This document shows positions 34,420 to 46,219 of a DNA stretch of 64,000 nucleotides, piece by piece. A program made the position numbers and the translations under genes. The stretch covers positions 155,244,216-155,308,215 of the forward strand of contig NC_080673.1 in NCBI RefSeq assembly GCF_030445035.2, in the 5' to 3' direction. The DNA is from Dasypus novemcinctus. Its lineage: Eukaryota > Chordata > Mammalia > Cingulata > Dasypodidae. The notes under the pieces were generated by a model. The model saw only the letters and a program-made list of their open reading frames with translations, made no database searches and had not been told where the DNA came from. Position 1 is the first letter of the stretch. Each line of letters starts with the position of its first letter.

Positions 34420-35838
34420 GTATACTGCTTTGCAAGAAAGGAGAACTGATACCTCCCAGAGTTAGAGATACAAACTTGCCTTTAATATTCTCATTTCATC
34501 AAGACTGGCAGCAGTCTTGACATTGATAATCACTGACCTGAAATCAGAAAAAGAAAACAGAATGGATCTCCTTTGTGATGTCTTTGTTGCTCTCTCCTGT
34601 GTCTGTCCTTTCACCCAGCCCCTGCCTGAGTTCTTCTCTGTGTTAGACTGGAAGGAGGAGGCAGGGTAGCTAAGTGCTACCTTCAGAGGGGGCACTTGAA
34701 ATCAGTAGAGGTGTATGAGGAGGCAACGTGACATGGTGGCATCTTACTTGGGATCAAGTGACCTGCTCCATCAAATGCTCCAATAAGAACATTCTTGGAA
34801 ACTGGCTATTGTACTTCTCTCTTTTCTAAGTATATTTTTTTTCTTCACTGAAAAAAATGTGAAAATTATCTATAAAGGTTATTTTAAATTCATGGCAAAA
34901 TCTATATTGCTGAGCTGTGGAATGCAATTTCTGCAGAGCTTAGTGGGTTTAACTGGAAGCTGTGACTGGCTTTGGTTCCAGCATAAGGCGTCACAAGGCC
35001 ACTGGGCAACTGGAGCCTGCAACACAGCCTGAGGCTAAACAAGCTTTGGACTTTGCACAGCAATGAATCTGCAAAATTTAATTAAATAGCAAAGCAAAGG
35101 AGGCATATTTTGATTAGATAGCTACATGCAAAGGGTATTGTACAAAAATTAATTCAATTCTAAAGAAAGATCAGGAGAAAATTTATTTTCTTTATTTTAG
35201 TGCAAATGTGGCTCACTTAAGCGAATGATGAAACCAGTGTTTGTAAGGGTATAATAAATATTTATATTCATAAGTCTATATCCATCCTACCTACACAATG
35301 TCAGCACCCACCTCACCATGTAATGGTGGTTCCAGTATAACTTGGATACCAGGGTGGAGTCAGATTTTGTGAGTTCTGAAGCTTTTATGATTTGGATGGC
35401 CCTTTGCTAAGCAAAAAAAGATGCAAACATCTTACTTTGTGCATTTTACAATATACAACCAAGTGAATATTGCTGGAACTCCTTTCAGATCCTGAATGGG
35501 ACCCATGCAAATAAAGAACCTGAAACATAAATTTCACTTCATTAGCTTCAGGGTAAATCCACTCATTCATTTGGTTTAAGAGAATTGTATGAACCTCATT
35601 CATGTCATGTCAAATCCTGTGTCTCATCTGGGGTCTTGATACATTCCTTAGTTTGGCCATTTTTTTCCCTTTTCTTAGTATGGCTTATAATTTTTTGTTG
35701 ATATCTAGGCATCTGATTATGATAGTGAGTTCACTCTGTGCTCCTCCTAAAAAACAAAAACAAAAACACAAACTTTCAAGTGTCCAAGATTTTGATGACT
35801 AGGCAGAATATTTCCTAGTAAAGATAATTTATCATGCT
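34420..35838. other. Stretch without a recognisable gene
   Basis: I see no gene, RNA or well-defined repeat here. The end (35600-35760) shares phrases such as 'tatggcttataattttttgttg' with L1-related sequence at 18.9 kb. Confidence 0.4.
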
Positions 35839-35851
35839 TAAAGTTCATTAA

Positions 35852-36262
35852 GGGAATTGGACTTGGCCCAGTGGATAGGGCGTCCATCTACCACATGGGA
35901 GGTCTGAGGTGCAAACCCCAGGCCTCCTTGACCGTCTGGAGCTGGTCCACGTGCAGTGCTGATGCACGCAAGGAGTGCTGTGCCATGTAGGAGTGCCCGC
36001 GCATAGGGGAGCCCCATGCACAAGGAGTGCGCCCCATAAGGAGAGCTGCCCGATGCGAAAAAAAGTGCAGCCTGCCAGGAATGACACGGCTCACATGGAG
36101 AATTGACTGCAGCAAGATGATGCAACAAAAAGATTCCTGTGCCGTTGACAACAACAGAAGCAGACAAAAAGAAGAACATGCAGCAAATGGACACAGAGAA
36201 CAGACAACTGGGGCGGGGGCGGGGGGGAAGGGGAGAGAAATAAAAAATGTTTAAAAAAAAAA
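35852..36262 (+). mobile_element. DAS-III SINE
   Basis: Full-length copy with the 12-bp duplication AAAGT(T/C)CATTAA at 35840-35851 and 36263-36274. Confidence 0.95.
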
Positions 36263-36407
36263 AAAGTCCATTAAAACATTTTTTTTTTCATTTCTTGACC
36301 ATGATGTGACAAGAGAAAATCAGTCAGGCTATATGTCACATTTGGGAAGAGAACTGGATTCTGATTATGAAGCAGGTAGGCTACACTCTATACTGGAATA
36401 CCTTCTT

Positions 36408-36717
36408 CTTTTTTAAAGATTTATTTTATTTTAACCAATCCCACGATCTTCTGACACGAGAGAAAAGCACTGAATTGCTTGAGCCACCTCAGCTCCCCTG
36501 TTTGTTGTGTCTCTCGTTGTCTTTGCTCTGTGTCTCTTTTTCTGGCATGTTCTTGTGGCATCAGTTTGTGGCATGGGCCGGCTCTCTGCGCTGTGGGTCG
36601 GCTCTCTGCAGCATGGGCAGCTTCGCCTTCACCAGGAGGCCCTGGGAACCGAACCCAGGAGCCCCCACTATATGGTAGGTGGGAGCCCAATCACTTGAGC
36701 CACATCTGCTTCCCTGT
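36408..36717 (-). mobile_element. DAS-SINE variant (longer head unit)
   Basis: Antisense copy ending GCCACATCTGCTTCCCT; its body (GTGGCATCAGTTTGTGGC, GGGTCGGCTCTCTGC) differs from DAS-III. A perfect duplication AATACCTTCTT lies at 36397-36407 and 36718-36728. Confidence 0.9.
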
Positions 36718-37314
36718 AATACCTTCTTGAAATCAGTGACTGAAAGCAGATAGTACGTTCCTGAAAGATGGGATAATTTGGGATAATTCCCTAACTAATG
36801 ATTCATCATTAAATTATGTGTATGTATACCTACGTTAGATGTATATTAGAGCTTAAATAAAGATCTCTAACAAGATCATATGAGTTATTTAAGATCTAGA
36901 AGTGATACAACAGCATAGGAAGCCATCCGCAATAAAATGTGAAGTCCAGTACATCAAAATACAAGTCTATTATGACCTGAAATTAATTTGTTGCTTAGAA
37001 TAAGCATCAACTAGATATTTAGTTAGCAATAATTTCATCCTCTAGAATTTTAAATGGCCTTTGAAGAAAGAATTTCAATGGTCTTTTTTTTTTTTTTTAA
37101 TGACCAAGGTACTCTGTGTTTAATGCCATCCAATTCTGTACATTAATTTTCCCAAGTTTATGGAGGCATCTTAAATTTTCACTTCTGGCCTTATTCTTCT
37201 GAAAAGCTCAAAACTATATACCTCTTCAACCTCACCTAACACTTCAAGGCTACAATTGCAATTTTTTGAATCAAAACAAATTAAGACAATGAAAAAACCC
37301 TGAGTTCCTTTATT

Positions 37315-38700
37315 CTTAACTTTATATTTTGAAAATTTCCAAACATGTACAAAAATAGAGGTCAATGAGCCTCTGTGTACTTATCTTCCAGCCAAAACCA
37401 TAAACCAAAACCAATAACGACATTTATTTTCCATACTTGTCCCATCTATCTTCTGTTTTGATCCAAGTGTCTTAAAGTGTATCACAGATATCATATAATT
37501 TCACCCCTAAATATTTCAATATGTATCTCAAGGAAAAGACATAGTCCTATATGGTAGAATGCCAGAGTAGCACACAACATTTCCAAGTCCATATTTAAAT
37601 GCTCCCCAATTGCCTAAAAATAACCCTTTTACAGTTGATTTTTTGAATCAGGATTCAAAGTTCACACACTGTATTTAATTGTTATATTTCCTAATTTTCT
37701 TTTAAACCTCTTTTAGTCTAAAATAGAAACAACAACCCTCTTTTTGTTTCAGTGCCTTTGACCTTTCTTTTTTTTACAACAGTTGAAAAAACTCAGCCTT
37801 TTAAAGTACACAGTATAGTGGTCTTTAGTAAATTCACAGAATTGTGCAATCATTACCTTTGTCTAATTCCAGATCATTTTCATCACCCCCAAAAGAAATT
37901 CTGTACCCATTAGCAGTCACTTCCCATTCCTTGCTCCCCCATCCTCTGGAAACCACGAATCTATTTTCTGTCTCTCTGAGTTTGCCTATTTTGGACATTC
38001 CATGAAAATGAAAACTCATATATAATATGTAGTATATTCACATGAAAATGAAATCATATAATATTTGGCATTTTCACTTAGCATAATGTTTTCAAGGTTG
38101 ATCCAAGTTGTAGTATGTATCAGTATTTGTTATGGGCTGAATTATTGTTCCCCCAAAAGATATATTGAAGTTCTAGCCCCCTCCTGGATTAGAAGTGACC
38201 TTATTTGGAAATAGGGTCATTGCAGATATAATTAGCTAAGATGAGATCACACTGGAGAAGGGTGGGCCCTTAACACAATTATGACTGGTATCCAATAAGA
38301 AGAGAAAAGACAGAGAAACAGAGACACACAGAGGAGAAGGCTGCATGAAGACAGAGGCAGGGACTGTAGTTATGCAGTTATATGCCACGGATCATGAAGG
38401 ATTGCTGGCTATCAGCAGAAGCTACAAAGAAGGAAGGAAAGATTATTCCCTAGCACCATAGGAAGAGGATGGCCCTGCTGGCACCGTGATTTTGGATTTC
38501 TGGACTCTGGAATTGTGAGAGAGTAAATCTCTGTTTTCAGCTACCAAGTTTGTGGTAATTCATTACAGCAGCCCTTGGATACTAATATAATACTTCATTC
38601 CTTTTAATGATGGAATAATATTCCATTGTGTGGATATATCATTTTGTTTATCAATTCATCTATCGATAGCCGTATCTCTGACTTTTTGAATAAACCAGAT
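37315..38700 (-). mobile_element. Antisense L1-type 3' sequence with an LTR inserted
   Basis: 'tttccaaacatgtacaaaaatagagg' (37330) and, from 37780, 'cagttgaaaaaactcagccttttaaagtacacagtatagtgg ... gaattgtgcaatcattacc ... cccattagcagtcacttcccattcc' are reverse L1 3' UTR sequence. The phrase resumes after the LTR as 'tacttcattccttttaatgatggaataatattccattgt'. Old, non-coding. Confidence 0.65.
38128..38589 (+). mobile_element. MLT1-type MaLR solo LTR
   Basis: TGTTATGGGCTGAATTATTG, then 'gaccttatttggaaatagggtc', 'gggcccttaacacaattatgactgg' and an end 'cagcccttggatactaata' are MLT1 LTR landmarks in order. It interrupts an L1 3' UTR. It is an ancient mammalian fossil without internal genes. Confidence 0.8.
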
Positions 38701-38814
38701 TATCCTGTAACACATTCCACATGCTGGATTTACCTGCTTGCTTAGATTTGGTGTTCAAGTTGTTTCTCCAGCTGCCATTTTTCTCATAGATTTGAGAGAA
38801 ACCCTATGTTCTTG

Positions 38815-39000
38815 AAATTTAGTTGTCAAACTTAAGTGTGTGGAAGAATCACTTGGTGATCTTGCTAAAGATGCAGTTTCTGGCCCTACCCCCCACATAC
38901 TGACTAAGTAGGCTTGCACAGGGACCAGGAATCTACATTTTTAGCATACCAGTTAATTCTAATGTAAATATTCCAAGAACACCTTTGAGAAAATCTTAAT
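38815..39000. mobile_element. MER5A-like hAT fragment
   Basis: Phrases 'gtgtgtggaagaatcacttggtgatcttgc' and 'gaatctacatttttagcataccag' fit the MER5A/MER5-type element. Diverged. Confidence 0.45.
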
Positions 39001-39072
39001 TTTAAAAGCACTTGTCATTTCACAGGAAAGCCATAAAAACAATTGATAAGTCATTTAGCTATGACTTTTTTT

Positions 39073-39155
39073 TGTATGGAGGTACTGGGTATTTAACCCA
39101 GGACCTCATACATGGAAAGCAGGCACTCAACCACTTCAGCTACATCTGCTCCCCT
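39073..39155 (-). mobile_element. tRNA-headed SINE (short form)
   Basis: Antisense head 'ggtactgggtatttaacccaggacctcatacatggaaagcaggcactcaaccac' ends in CATCTGCTCCCC, at the edge used as target by the COX5A retrocopy. Confidence 0.8.
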
Positions 39156-39165
39156 GGCTATGACC

Positions 39166-40246
39166 AGTCTTTTTTTGTTTTTGTTCAAACTAGTTTCCCT
39201 TTTAGTAAGGTCCACGTTATACCATGACACAGTTTGGTATTCAATAAAGGAAACCTTGTTTGAATCAGGTAATATGTTATCATCAATATTTCCAGGTGAC
39301 AGTTTACAATCAATTAGCAACAACAATAAATTCTTGGGAAGACCATCCATGGGCGTTTACACTTTGTGTTCCTCTGGAGTGGAGATTCCTGATTCATTTA
39401 AAGTTGATCTAAGTACCTGGATGGCATGGGGGTGGATTTCCTTATGAGGTTCTGTATTTCTCTCCCCTCCCCAGTTGTCTGTTCTCTGTGTCTATTTGCT
39501 GCGTGTTCTTCTTTTGTCCGCTTCTGTTGTTTTCAGCGGCACGGGAATCTGTGTTTCTTTTTGTTGCATCATCTTGTGTGTCAGCTCTCTGTGCGGCGCC
39601 ATTCCTTGGCAGGCTGAACTTTCTGTCACACTGGGCGATTCTCCTTATGGGGCGCACTCCTTGCGCTTGGGGCTCCCCTAAGCGGGGGGCACCCCTGTGT
39701 GGCACGGCACTCCTTGCACACATCAGCACTGCACGTGGGCCAGCTCCTCACGGGTAAAGGAGGCCTGGGGTTTGAACCGCGGACCTCCCATGTGGTAGAT
39801 GGGTGCCCTAACCACTGGGCCAAGTCCGCTTCCCTGTTTTGTCCTTAACAACCTCTAGGATGCATACTGCACCAGCAAAGTCATTTAACCGTCTGCATGC
39901 CTGCAGAGCAGAATCAGTGATTTGGGGTTCTGGAACCAGATCATAGCCAACAAGCATGTTCATTCCTTTACACAATTCCCAGGCATCAATATCTGACTTG
40001 TTGAAGTATGTCACCCAGTGAGCATCAAACTCCTCATCTGTCTCCTGTAACCCAGGGGAGTAGCAGCGAAGTGACTGGCCAGTGGCAGCAGAGCTGTGGG
40101 CCAGGGTGGGGCGCAGGCGGCCTCAGAGGCTGGCCCTGGGGGTTGCGGGTACAGAGCAGGGGCGCAGAGTAGCGCCTGGCCCAACGGCAACCGGCACCTC
40201 CGGAGCTCACGGGGTGGTGGGGTGGTGGTGGGGTGGACCCATGCAA
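39166..40246 (-). pseudogene. COX5A processed pseudogene, split by a DAS-III SINE
   Basis: The - strand frame contains [54 protein letters not shown], as in cytochrome c oxidase subunit 5A, a nuclear-encoded subunit of respiratory complex IV. After the SINE the protein resumes as [27 protein letters not shown] and then HKV-stop, so a few C-terminal codons (GLD of ELGLDKV) are gone. The GC-rich presequence region (40070-40246) shows shifted frames. There are no introns, an A-rich end lies at about 39172-39180, and the duplication CCCCTGGCTATGACC is perfect (39151-39165 and 40247-40261). It is nonfunctional. Confidence 0.95.
39459..39833 (-). mobile_element. DAS-III SINE
   Basis: Antisense copy inside the COX5A pseudogene, between the codons for KDKTG and PHKEI. 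A short imperfect duplication around CTGT(A/T)TT flanks it. It is younger than the pseudogene. Confidence 0.9.
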
Positions 40247-40261
40247 CCCCTGGCTATGACC

Positions 40262-43200
40262 TTAAAAATTGGAAATATTACTTACGTATTATTTAAAAAG
40301 GCCCAAGTTAGTGTCCTGGACTGTTGTCTTCCCGGTTGGAGGCAGACATTTGAAAGAAGGGGGGGAATTAAATAAATAAATAAATCTTTAAAAAAATAGA
40401 AAGAAGGCTGGCCAAGAGACTTGTGCTGGGGATGTTAATTAGCCACCCTGGAGTGAGTGGAACAGTCAAATTTAGCTTTGAAGGCAATGAAAGTAAAATG
40501 GCCTCTAAGAATTAAATTACAGTACAGATTTTTACAGTATTGGCCTCAAAACCTACAAAGGCACTAAGATTAATTAATTAGAGTACTTTTTGGTTCAGAA
40601 CATTTCCATTTTTAATCTGGAGCCATTTTCTTTAAGGTGACCAAGAACAAAATAATTTGTAGGTATTTTAAAACAGCTAACTGTTTACTCTAGAAATATG
40701 CTACAACAAAGTACAATCACTGTCGCTTTCAACACTTTTTCATTATCTAAATAATGTATTTCATAATACCCAACACTTCTAAGTATGGAGAGTTGTTTTC
40801 TCTTAATTTAAGGAAAAGTGTTTTCTCTCACTTAGGAGATGAGCAATGCTTTTAAGAGTATTTTAATGGTTCTTGAGCAGCTAAAGCTACAAATAGAGTT
40901 CCATTTACTCTGTGCATCTCATTAAGCTATTACAGAAGAGGGTAATGTGGCTGAAGGAAGCATCACTAGTGCTTTGAGAGAAAAAATGGATCTGAAGGTA
41001 TGAAAACTGGGTTTTGACTTTCTGGAAAGATATTTCTAGGGGTCTTCTCAGTGGAAGGGAATGTTTTAGTTTCTGAGTAACAATCAGTCAATAACTTCAA
41101 ATTCTCGGTCAGTCTTCTTAGCCTCCTTAGCCTGATTTGGAAGGGATGGGTATCTACAACAAAAGCATATTTTAAACAATATTTTGTTGTGTAAAGTTTC
41201 AAGCATACACAAAAGTAAGGAGAATAGTATAGTGAACCTCCATGTATCCAACACCAATCTTCAGCAATTAGAAATATTTTGCTAATCCTGTTTCATCTGT
41301 CCAATTACCCTCATTTTTGCTAAACTATTTTCAAGCAAATTCCACACTGAGTCTTTTCAACCATAAGCATTTTATGCAGCTCTAATTGATAAAGACATTC
41401 TAAAAAGCATAACCTCCATGATATCGTATCTCACAGTAATTCCTGATTATCATCAAATATTGGGTCCATATTCAGATTTCCCTGATTGCCTTTGTATAGT
41501 CAGTTTCTTCTAATCAGGATCCAAATAAGACCTATACCTAGCATTTGGTTATATCTTTAACTCTCTTTTATTCTACAATAATCCTCCTCCCTTTACCTGA
41601 CAACTGGTTTGTTGTAAAAATTGGGTAGGTTGTCCTGTAAAATGATCCACACTTTGGATTTATCTTCTTGCTTCTTATTAGTGTTATTTAACTTGTCTCT
41701 TTATCCCCTGTGTTTCCTATAAACTTGCTTAAGGAGATTTAGGATGATGTTTTGGGGTCAGAAAACATCATACTTCCTGCTGCATCACCTCATGAGGCAT
41801 ACAATGTCCATTTCCCCATTTTTAGGGATACTGGGCTTCATCAGTAGATTCAGGTGGCCTCAGTCTGATCCCTTCATCATGAAATTGGTTATCACACTCA
41901 CTGACTGTCTTTACCTTCCATTTATGATCATTTTTTACACTCTTTCCATTAGTAGTTGTAAAATAGTGATTAGAAAATAATTCTCTCATTCCTTATCTGG
42001 ATTTCTACAAGGGAGCATTTTCTGTCATAAACTATTTGGTTACCCTGAAAAAGAGTTCATACAGGAAAGGTAAGATAAATTCTTGTTTCTTTCATTTTAT
42101 TTATCAAATTTCAGAGTAATACAACCTCCAATAATAGTGGATGAAGTTTTGTATCGTAAATTCAGGGATTTTATAGATTTGATGTTTCATCAAAAGCATA
42201 TTTTTGAAATTGGTGCTGGAGATGGAATCATAAAATGCTGGTATTAGTCTCTTTCCTTCTGAGATGGGGTTTCTCAGAGTATGGCCACAGACCACATATG
42301 TCAGAATCCCTTGGGATTTATTAGTATGTAAATTTCTGGGACCCACCAGGATCTGTTGGGTCAAAGTCTCTGGGAGTAGAGCCCTGAAATCTGCATTTCT
42401 AACAAATTCCTCTAGGGACTTCGAAAATGCCTGTGGAATGGATGGCATTATGGGACACCTATCACAGCTAGAGATGAAGCACTGAGAAATGACTGCAGAA
42501 CAAGGTCATAAGATCCATCACTGATGAGTCAAGAGGAGGGAGGGCATGGCTCCTCTAAGAAGACTCCAACAGACAAGAATGGTTCTGTGCAGTGATGGAC
42601 TCCTAGCAGTGCTGCATCTTGGTTGAGGTAATCTGGTTTCTGCTTTCCCATTGTTATTACAACTCTGGGGAACTTTAACCACAGCAAATCCTGCACAGCA
42701 TGGTTCTTATATGGCATTTAACTAATTTCCCCAGTGGTTTCCTGTGGACGCACTGTTGCTCCTGTCTATAGTTTCAGATCCTGCACAGCTGCTGCCTACT
42801 AGACCCCAGAGACTCCCACAGCATGATTTCTGTCTTCTCTTCAGGTGATGCTGCTCTGTGCTCATTAGGACATGGAGTCTGATTCCCACTTGAAGTATCA
42901 ATTATCATTGTTCTCATAAGTTCTATTTTTGAATTGCTCATCTCCTCTAGGGAACACACTTTCAATATTTTATTCAAGTCCCCTAATGCTTGACATTTTG
43001 AGCAAAACATTTATTTGGTTGGTTTTCCAAAAAAGTGATGATCCATTTTTGCAATTTCATTTCCTTTATTTATGGAATTTTAAATAGCAGGGCTAAAAGC
43101 ACTGACTCACAGGAAAACAATACAAAACACGGATGCTTAAAGATGAGCTAAACTTGCAAATCTCCTGGTCAGTTAGATTTCTTGTTAATTAGAGAAAGCT

Positions 43201-45000
43201 CAAACTACATTCCTCAGCATTTTGGAAGAAGGTATGAGAATTCCCAGATAATTCTGGATGAACGCAGCTCCATTGTATGTCAGTGAAGCTCTGTGTTCTG
43301 CCAATATCCAAGCTCATAGAAAAGGCAAGGAAAAAGACAGCTTTGGGCAATCCAGCAGGAATCCAGAATTATGCATGGTCTGTTTAGAAATTTTTCAAGC
43401 TGCTGCCATTGCCGGGATGTTGTTCTCACACACACACACACACACACACGTAAACCTGGACTTGACACTATTTGATTGGGGCAGGACTTGTAAGCTCATA
43501 TGGCTATGGGGGTCAGGAAGGTAGCATAAAGGAGAGAAGGGGGCTGGATTAGGGTGACAAGTCACCTCTAAAGGAAGCCACTTCCACTCAGCTCCTCCCT
43601 CTGTTACTAGGAATGTGGGCCCTGAATGACTAGAGTGTTTGACTTTCAAAAAAAGTGAAAAACTGGATTTTTATGAGAAACCTCTAAATTTCCAAAGTTG
43701 GTGATGCTCCAAATGGTTTTTAAACAGCATCATGGTTAAACTGATCATGCTGGTGGGCCAAGATTTCAGGGATTTTGACTTAGGGGATACAGTACTTTAA
43801 ATTAATATCACATAAGAAAACTCATTTCCCAGATGACAATGAGTGCAAGTTTGAGTCTACAGCTCTCTGTTAACAGATTTAAGCCATAAACTTTATAGGG
43901 ATAAATTAGCTTTATTCTGGTCAGTTGACAGAGGCTAGACATTTGCAATTGTGTGCCATTTGTTACCTAAGAGCTCTGGATGAATGTATATGGATCAGTG
44001 TGGAGCTATAACTCAAAGTCCATGCTCTACTGATCATGGGCCAGCCCTGACATCTTCCTACAAGGAAGCTATCACATTACTAAGCAAGCCTCTCAAGTCC
44101 TCAGAGGAAAATAAAGCCGAACATTTACATGGATTGCTTTATAAAACTCTAAGTCTTGACTTGCTGGCAAAGAAGGTAGTGGGAATTTAGACAGAATGTT
44201 TTTGTCTTTCTAAAGAGTGATAACTAGATAGCATGTTCCTTTGGGGTTGGATTTCAATGTTGGATTGTCTTCGAATTAGTCAGGGAGAAAATGCATGGCT
44301 ATACAATTACAACATACGGGCATACTGATCTTTTTTTTATGGTTAGCTAAGTGCACTTACAAAATTATTCTGAACTTTAGGAAATTAGAATTGAGTTTAC
44401 AAAGAGATTTCAGGCTTAAAAAAGTAAGTCTAATAATAAAATCTGGGTAGGCTTAAAAAGGCTATGGGTGGATGGAATAGACTCCACCATTTTAACTCTG
44501 GCTCTGCCTACAAGTGGTTGTGGATCTTAAGCACATAACCTCTTTTGGCTCCAAATTGGTTGAATTATATATTCAATTGTTCTATAGTCTACCTTTCATT
44601 TTTTAAAAGCGGGTAGTTTCTCTGTTATTCCTTATAGTCTTTGAATATCCATTTCTCTATCTTGTTTTGTTTCAGGAAATATTAGACAAATCCTTCTGTT
44701 TACCAGATGGTTCAGATGGACCTGTCACATATCTATGTTGCTGTTTTTGTATGAGTTGTGACATGGACTCATAATCAAGATGGACCTAAAAGGAAAAAGG
44801 ATGATGTGGACACATCACCAAAATTATTTTTATGAGTACTCTGAAGTCATCTATGGTTATGTCTGCTCTGTGATAATAGGAAACACAATTAGCTGTTTAT
44901 TAAATTATGTCACTTTAATACCATGTGAAATATGACTACATATGCACAAAGATGGCTAAAGCTAAAAAGCAGGAAAATTTGATGTGTGGGAAGGATTGTG
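40262..45000. other. Intergenic stretch with old repeats
   Basis: The stretch holds antisense LINE 3'-type sequence at 41195-41740 (ccaacaccaatcttcagcaattag, ccctgattgccttt), MER5A-like sequence at 42265-42450, and a (CA)n microsatellite at 43429-43449. The remainder is AT-rich with no gene signal. Confidence 0.45.
43429..43449 (+). repeat. (CA)n microsatellite
   Basis: About ten CA units. Confidence 0.9.
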
Positions 45001-46215
45001 GAGCAATAGAAACTCTGACGCTTTGCTGGTGGGAGTATAAACTAGTATGATCACGTAAGAAAACTGTTTGACAGTATCTACCAAAGTTTAACGTATGCGT
45101 ACCCCATATGACCCAGCAACTTTATGCCTAAGCATATAACCAACAGAGATGTAGGCATACAAGAATGTTCACAGTAGAATTTTTGGTAATATCCTCAAGT
45201 AGACACAACCCAGATTTCCGTTAATGTTGAATCTGTAAAGAAATATGAGGCATCATCATACAACGGAATATTTTATTCAGTAATGAAAGCTAATCAGCTC
45301 CAGTTTTTCTGGAAAAAACACATGAATTTCACAAACATAATACTGAATAAGAGAGGACATGCACAAAAGAATACAGACTGCATAATTTTATTTATATTAA
45401 GTAAAAAAACAAACAAAATAACCAGGCAAAACTAAGCAATGATGTTAGGAGTCAGGATGGGGGTTACCCTTGGGGAAGAAAGGGATGGAGGCTGGGAAGA
45501 GCAGGAGGGGACTGCAGGGATGATGATGCCTTCGTCCTTGAGCTGGGTGTGACTACTTGGTGACAATGCAGGGAACTGTGTACGTAAGATTTATGTACTT
45601 TTTTTTCTGGGGATGAATCCATGACACCGTGATTATATTAAAAGCCACTGATTATACACTTTGGATAGATTGTATGGTATGTGAATATATCTCAATGAAA
45701 CTTTTTTTTTTAAGATTTATTTTTTTCTCTCCCCGCCCCGCCCGCAATTGTCTGCTGTGTCCATTTGCTGTGTGTTCTTCTGTGTGTATTAGCTGTGTGT
45801 TCTTCTGTATTCTTGTCAGTGGCACCAGCAATCTGTGTCTCTTTGTTGTGTCATCTTGCTGTGTCAGCTCTCAGTGTATGCGGCCCCACTTCTGGGCAGG
45901 CTGCACTTTTTCGCGCGGGGTGGCTCTCCTTACTGGGTGCACTCCTTGTGTGTGGGGCTCCCCTATGCGAGGAACACCCCTGTATGGCAAAGCACTCCTT
46001 GCACACATCAGTACTGCACATGGGCCAGCTCACCACATGGGTCAGGAGGCCTTGGGTTTGAACCATGGACCTCCCATGTGGTAGGTGGATGCTCTATCCA
46101 TTGAGCCAAATCCGCTTCCCGAAACTGCTTTTTAAAAAAGCATGCACTAGAAAAAAAAGATTTATGCACTTTTCTGTATGCATGTCATTTTTCACTTAAA
46201 AATATTTAAAAACAT
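44960..46215 (+). mobile_element. L1 3' region with a DAS-III insertion
   Basis: L1 3' UTR phrases run from 'gctttgctggtgggagtataaact' through 'cgtaccccatatgacccagcaac' to 'atggtatgtgaatatatctcaatgaaact', the L1 3' end, where a DAS-III SINE is inserted. Non-coding. Confidence 0.75.
45703..46120 (-). mobile_element. DAS-III SINE
   Basis: Antisense full-length copy flanked by GAAACT (45697-45702 and 46121-46126), inserted at the L1 3' terminus. Confidence 0.9.
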
Positions 46216-46219
46216 AACA

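Noticed and set aside
41030-41210. A - strand frame resembling a protein exon (AKEAKKTDREFEVID).
   Set aside because: It is short, lacks convincing splice sites and could not be matched to any family I know.
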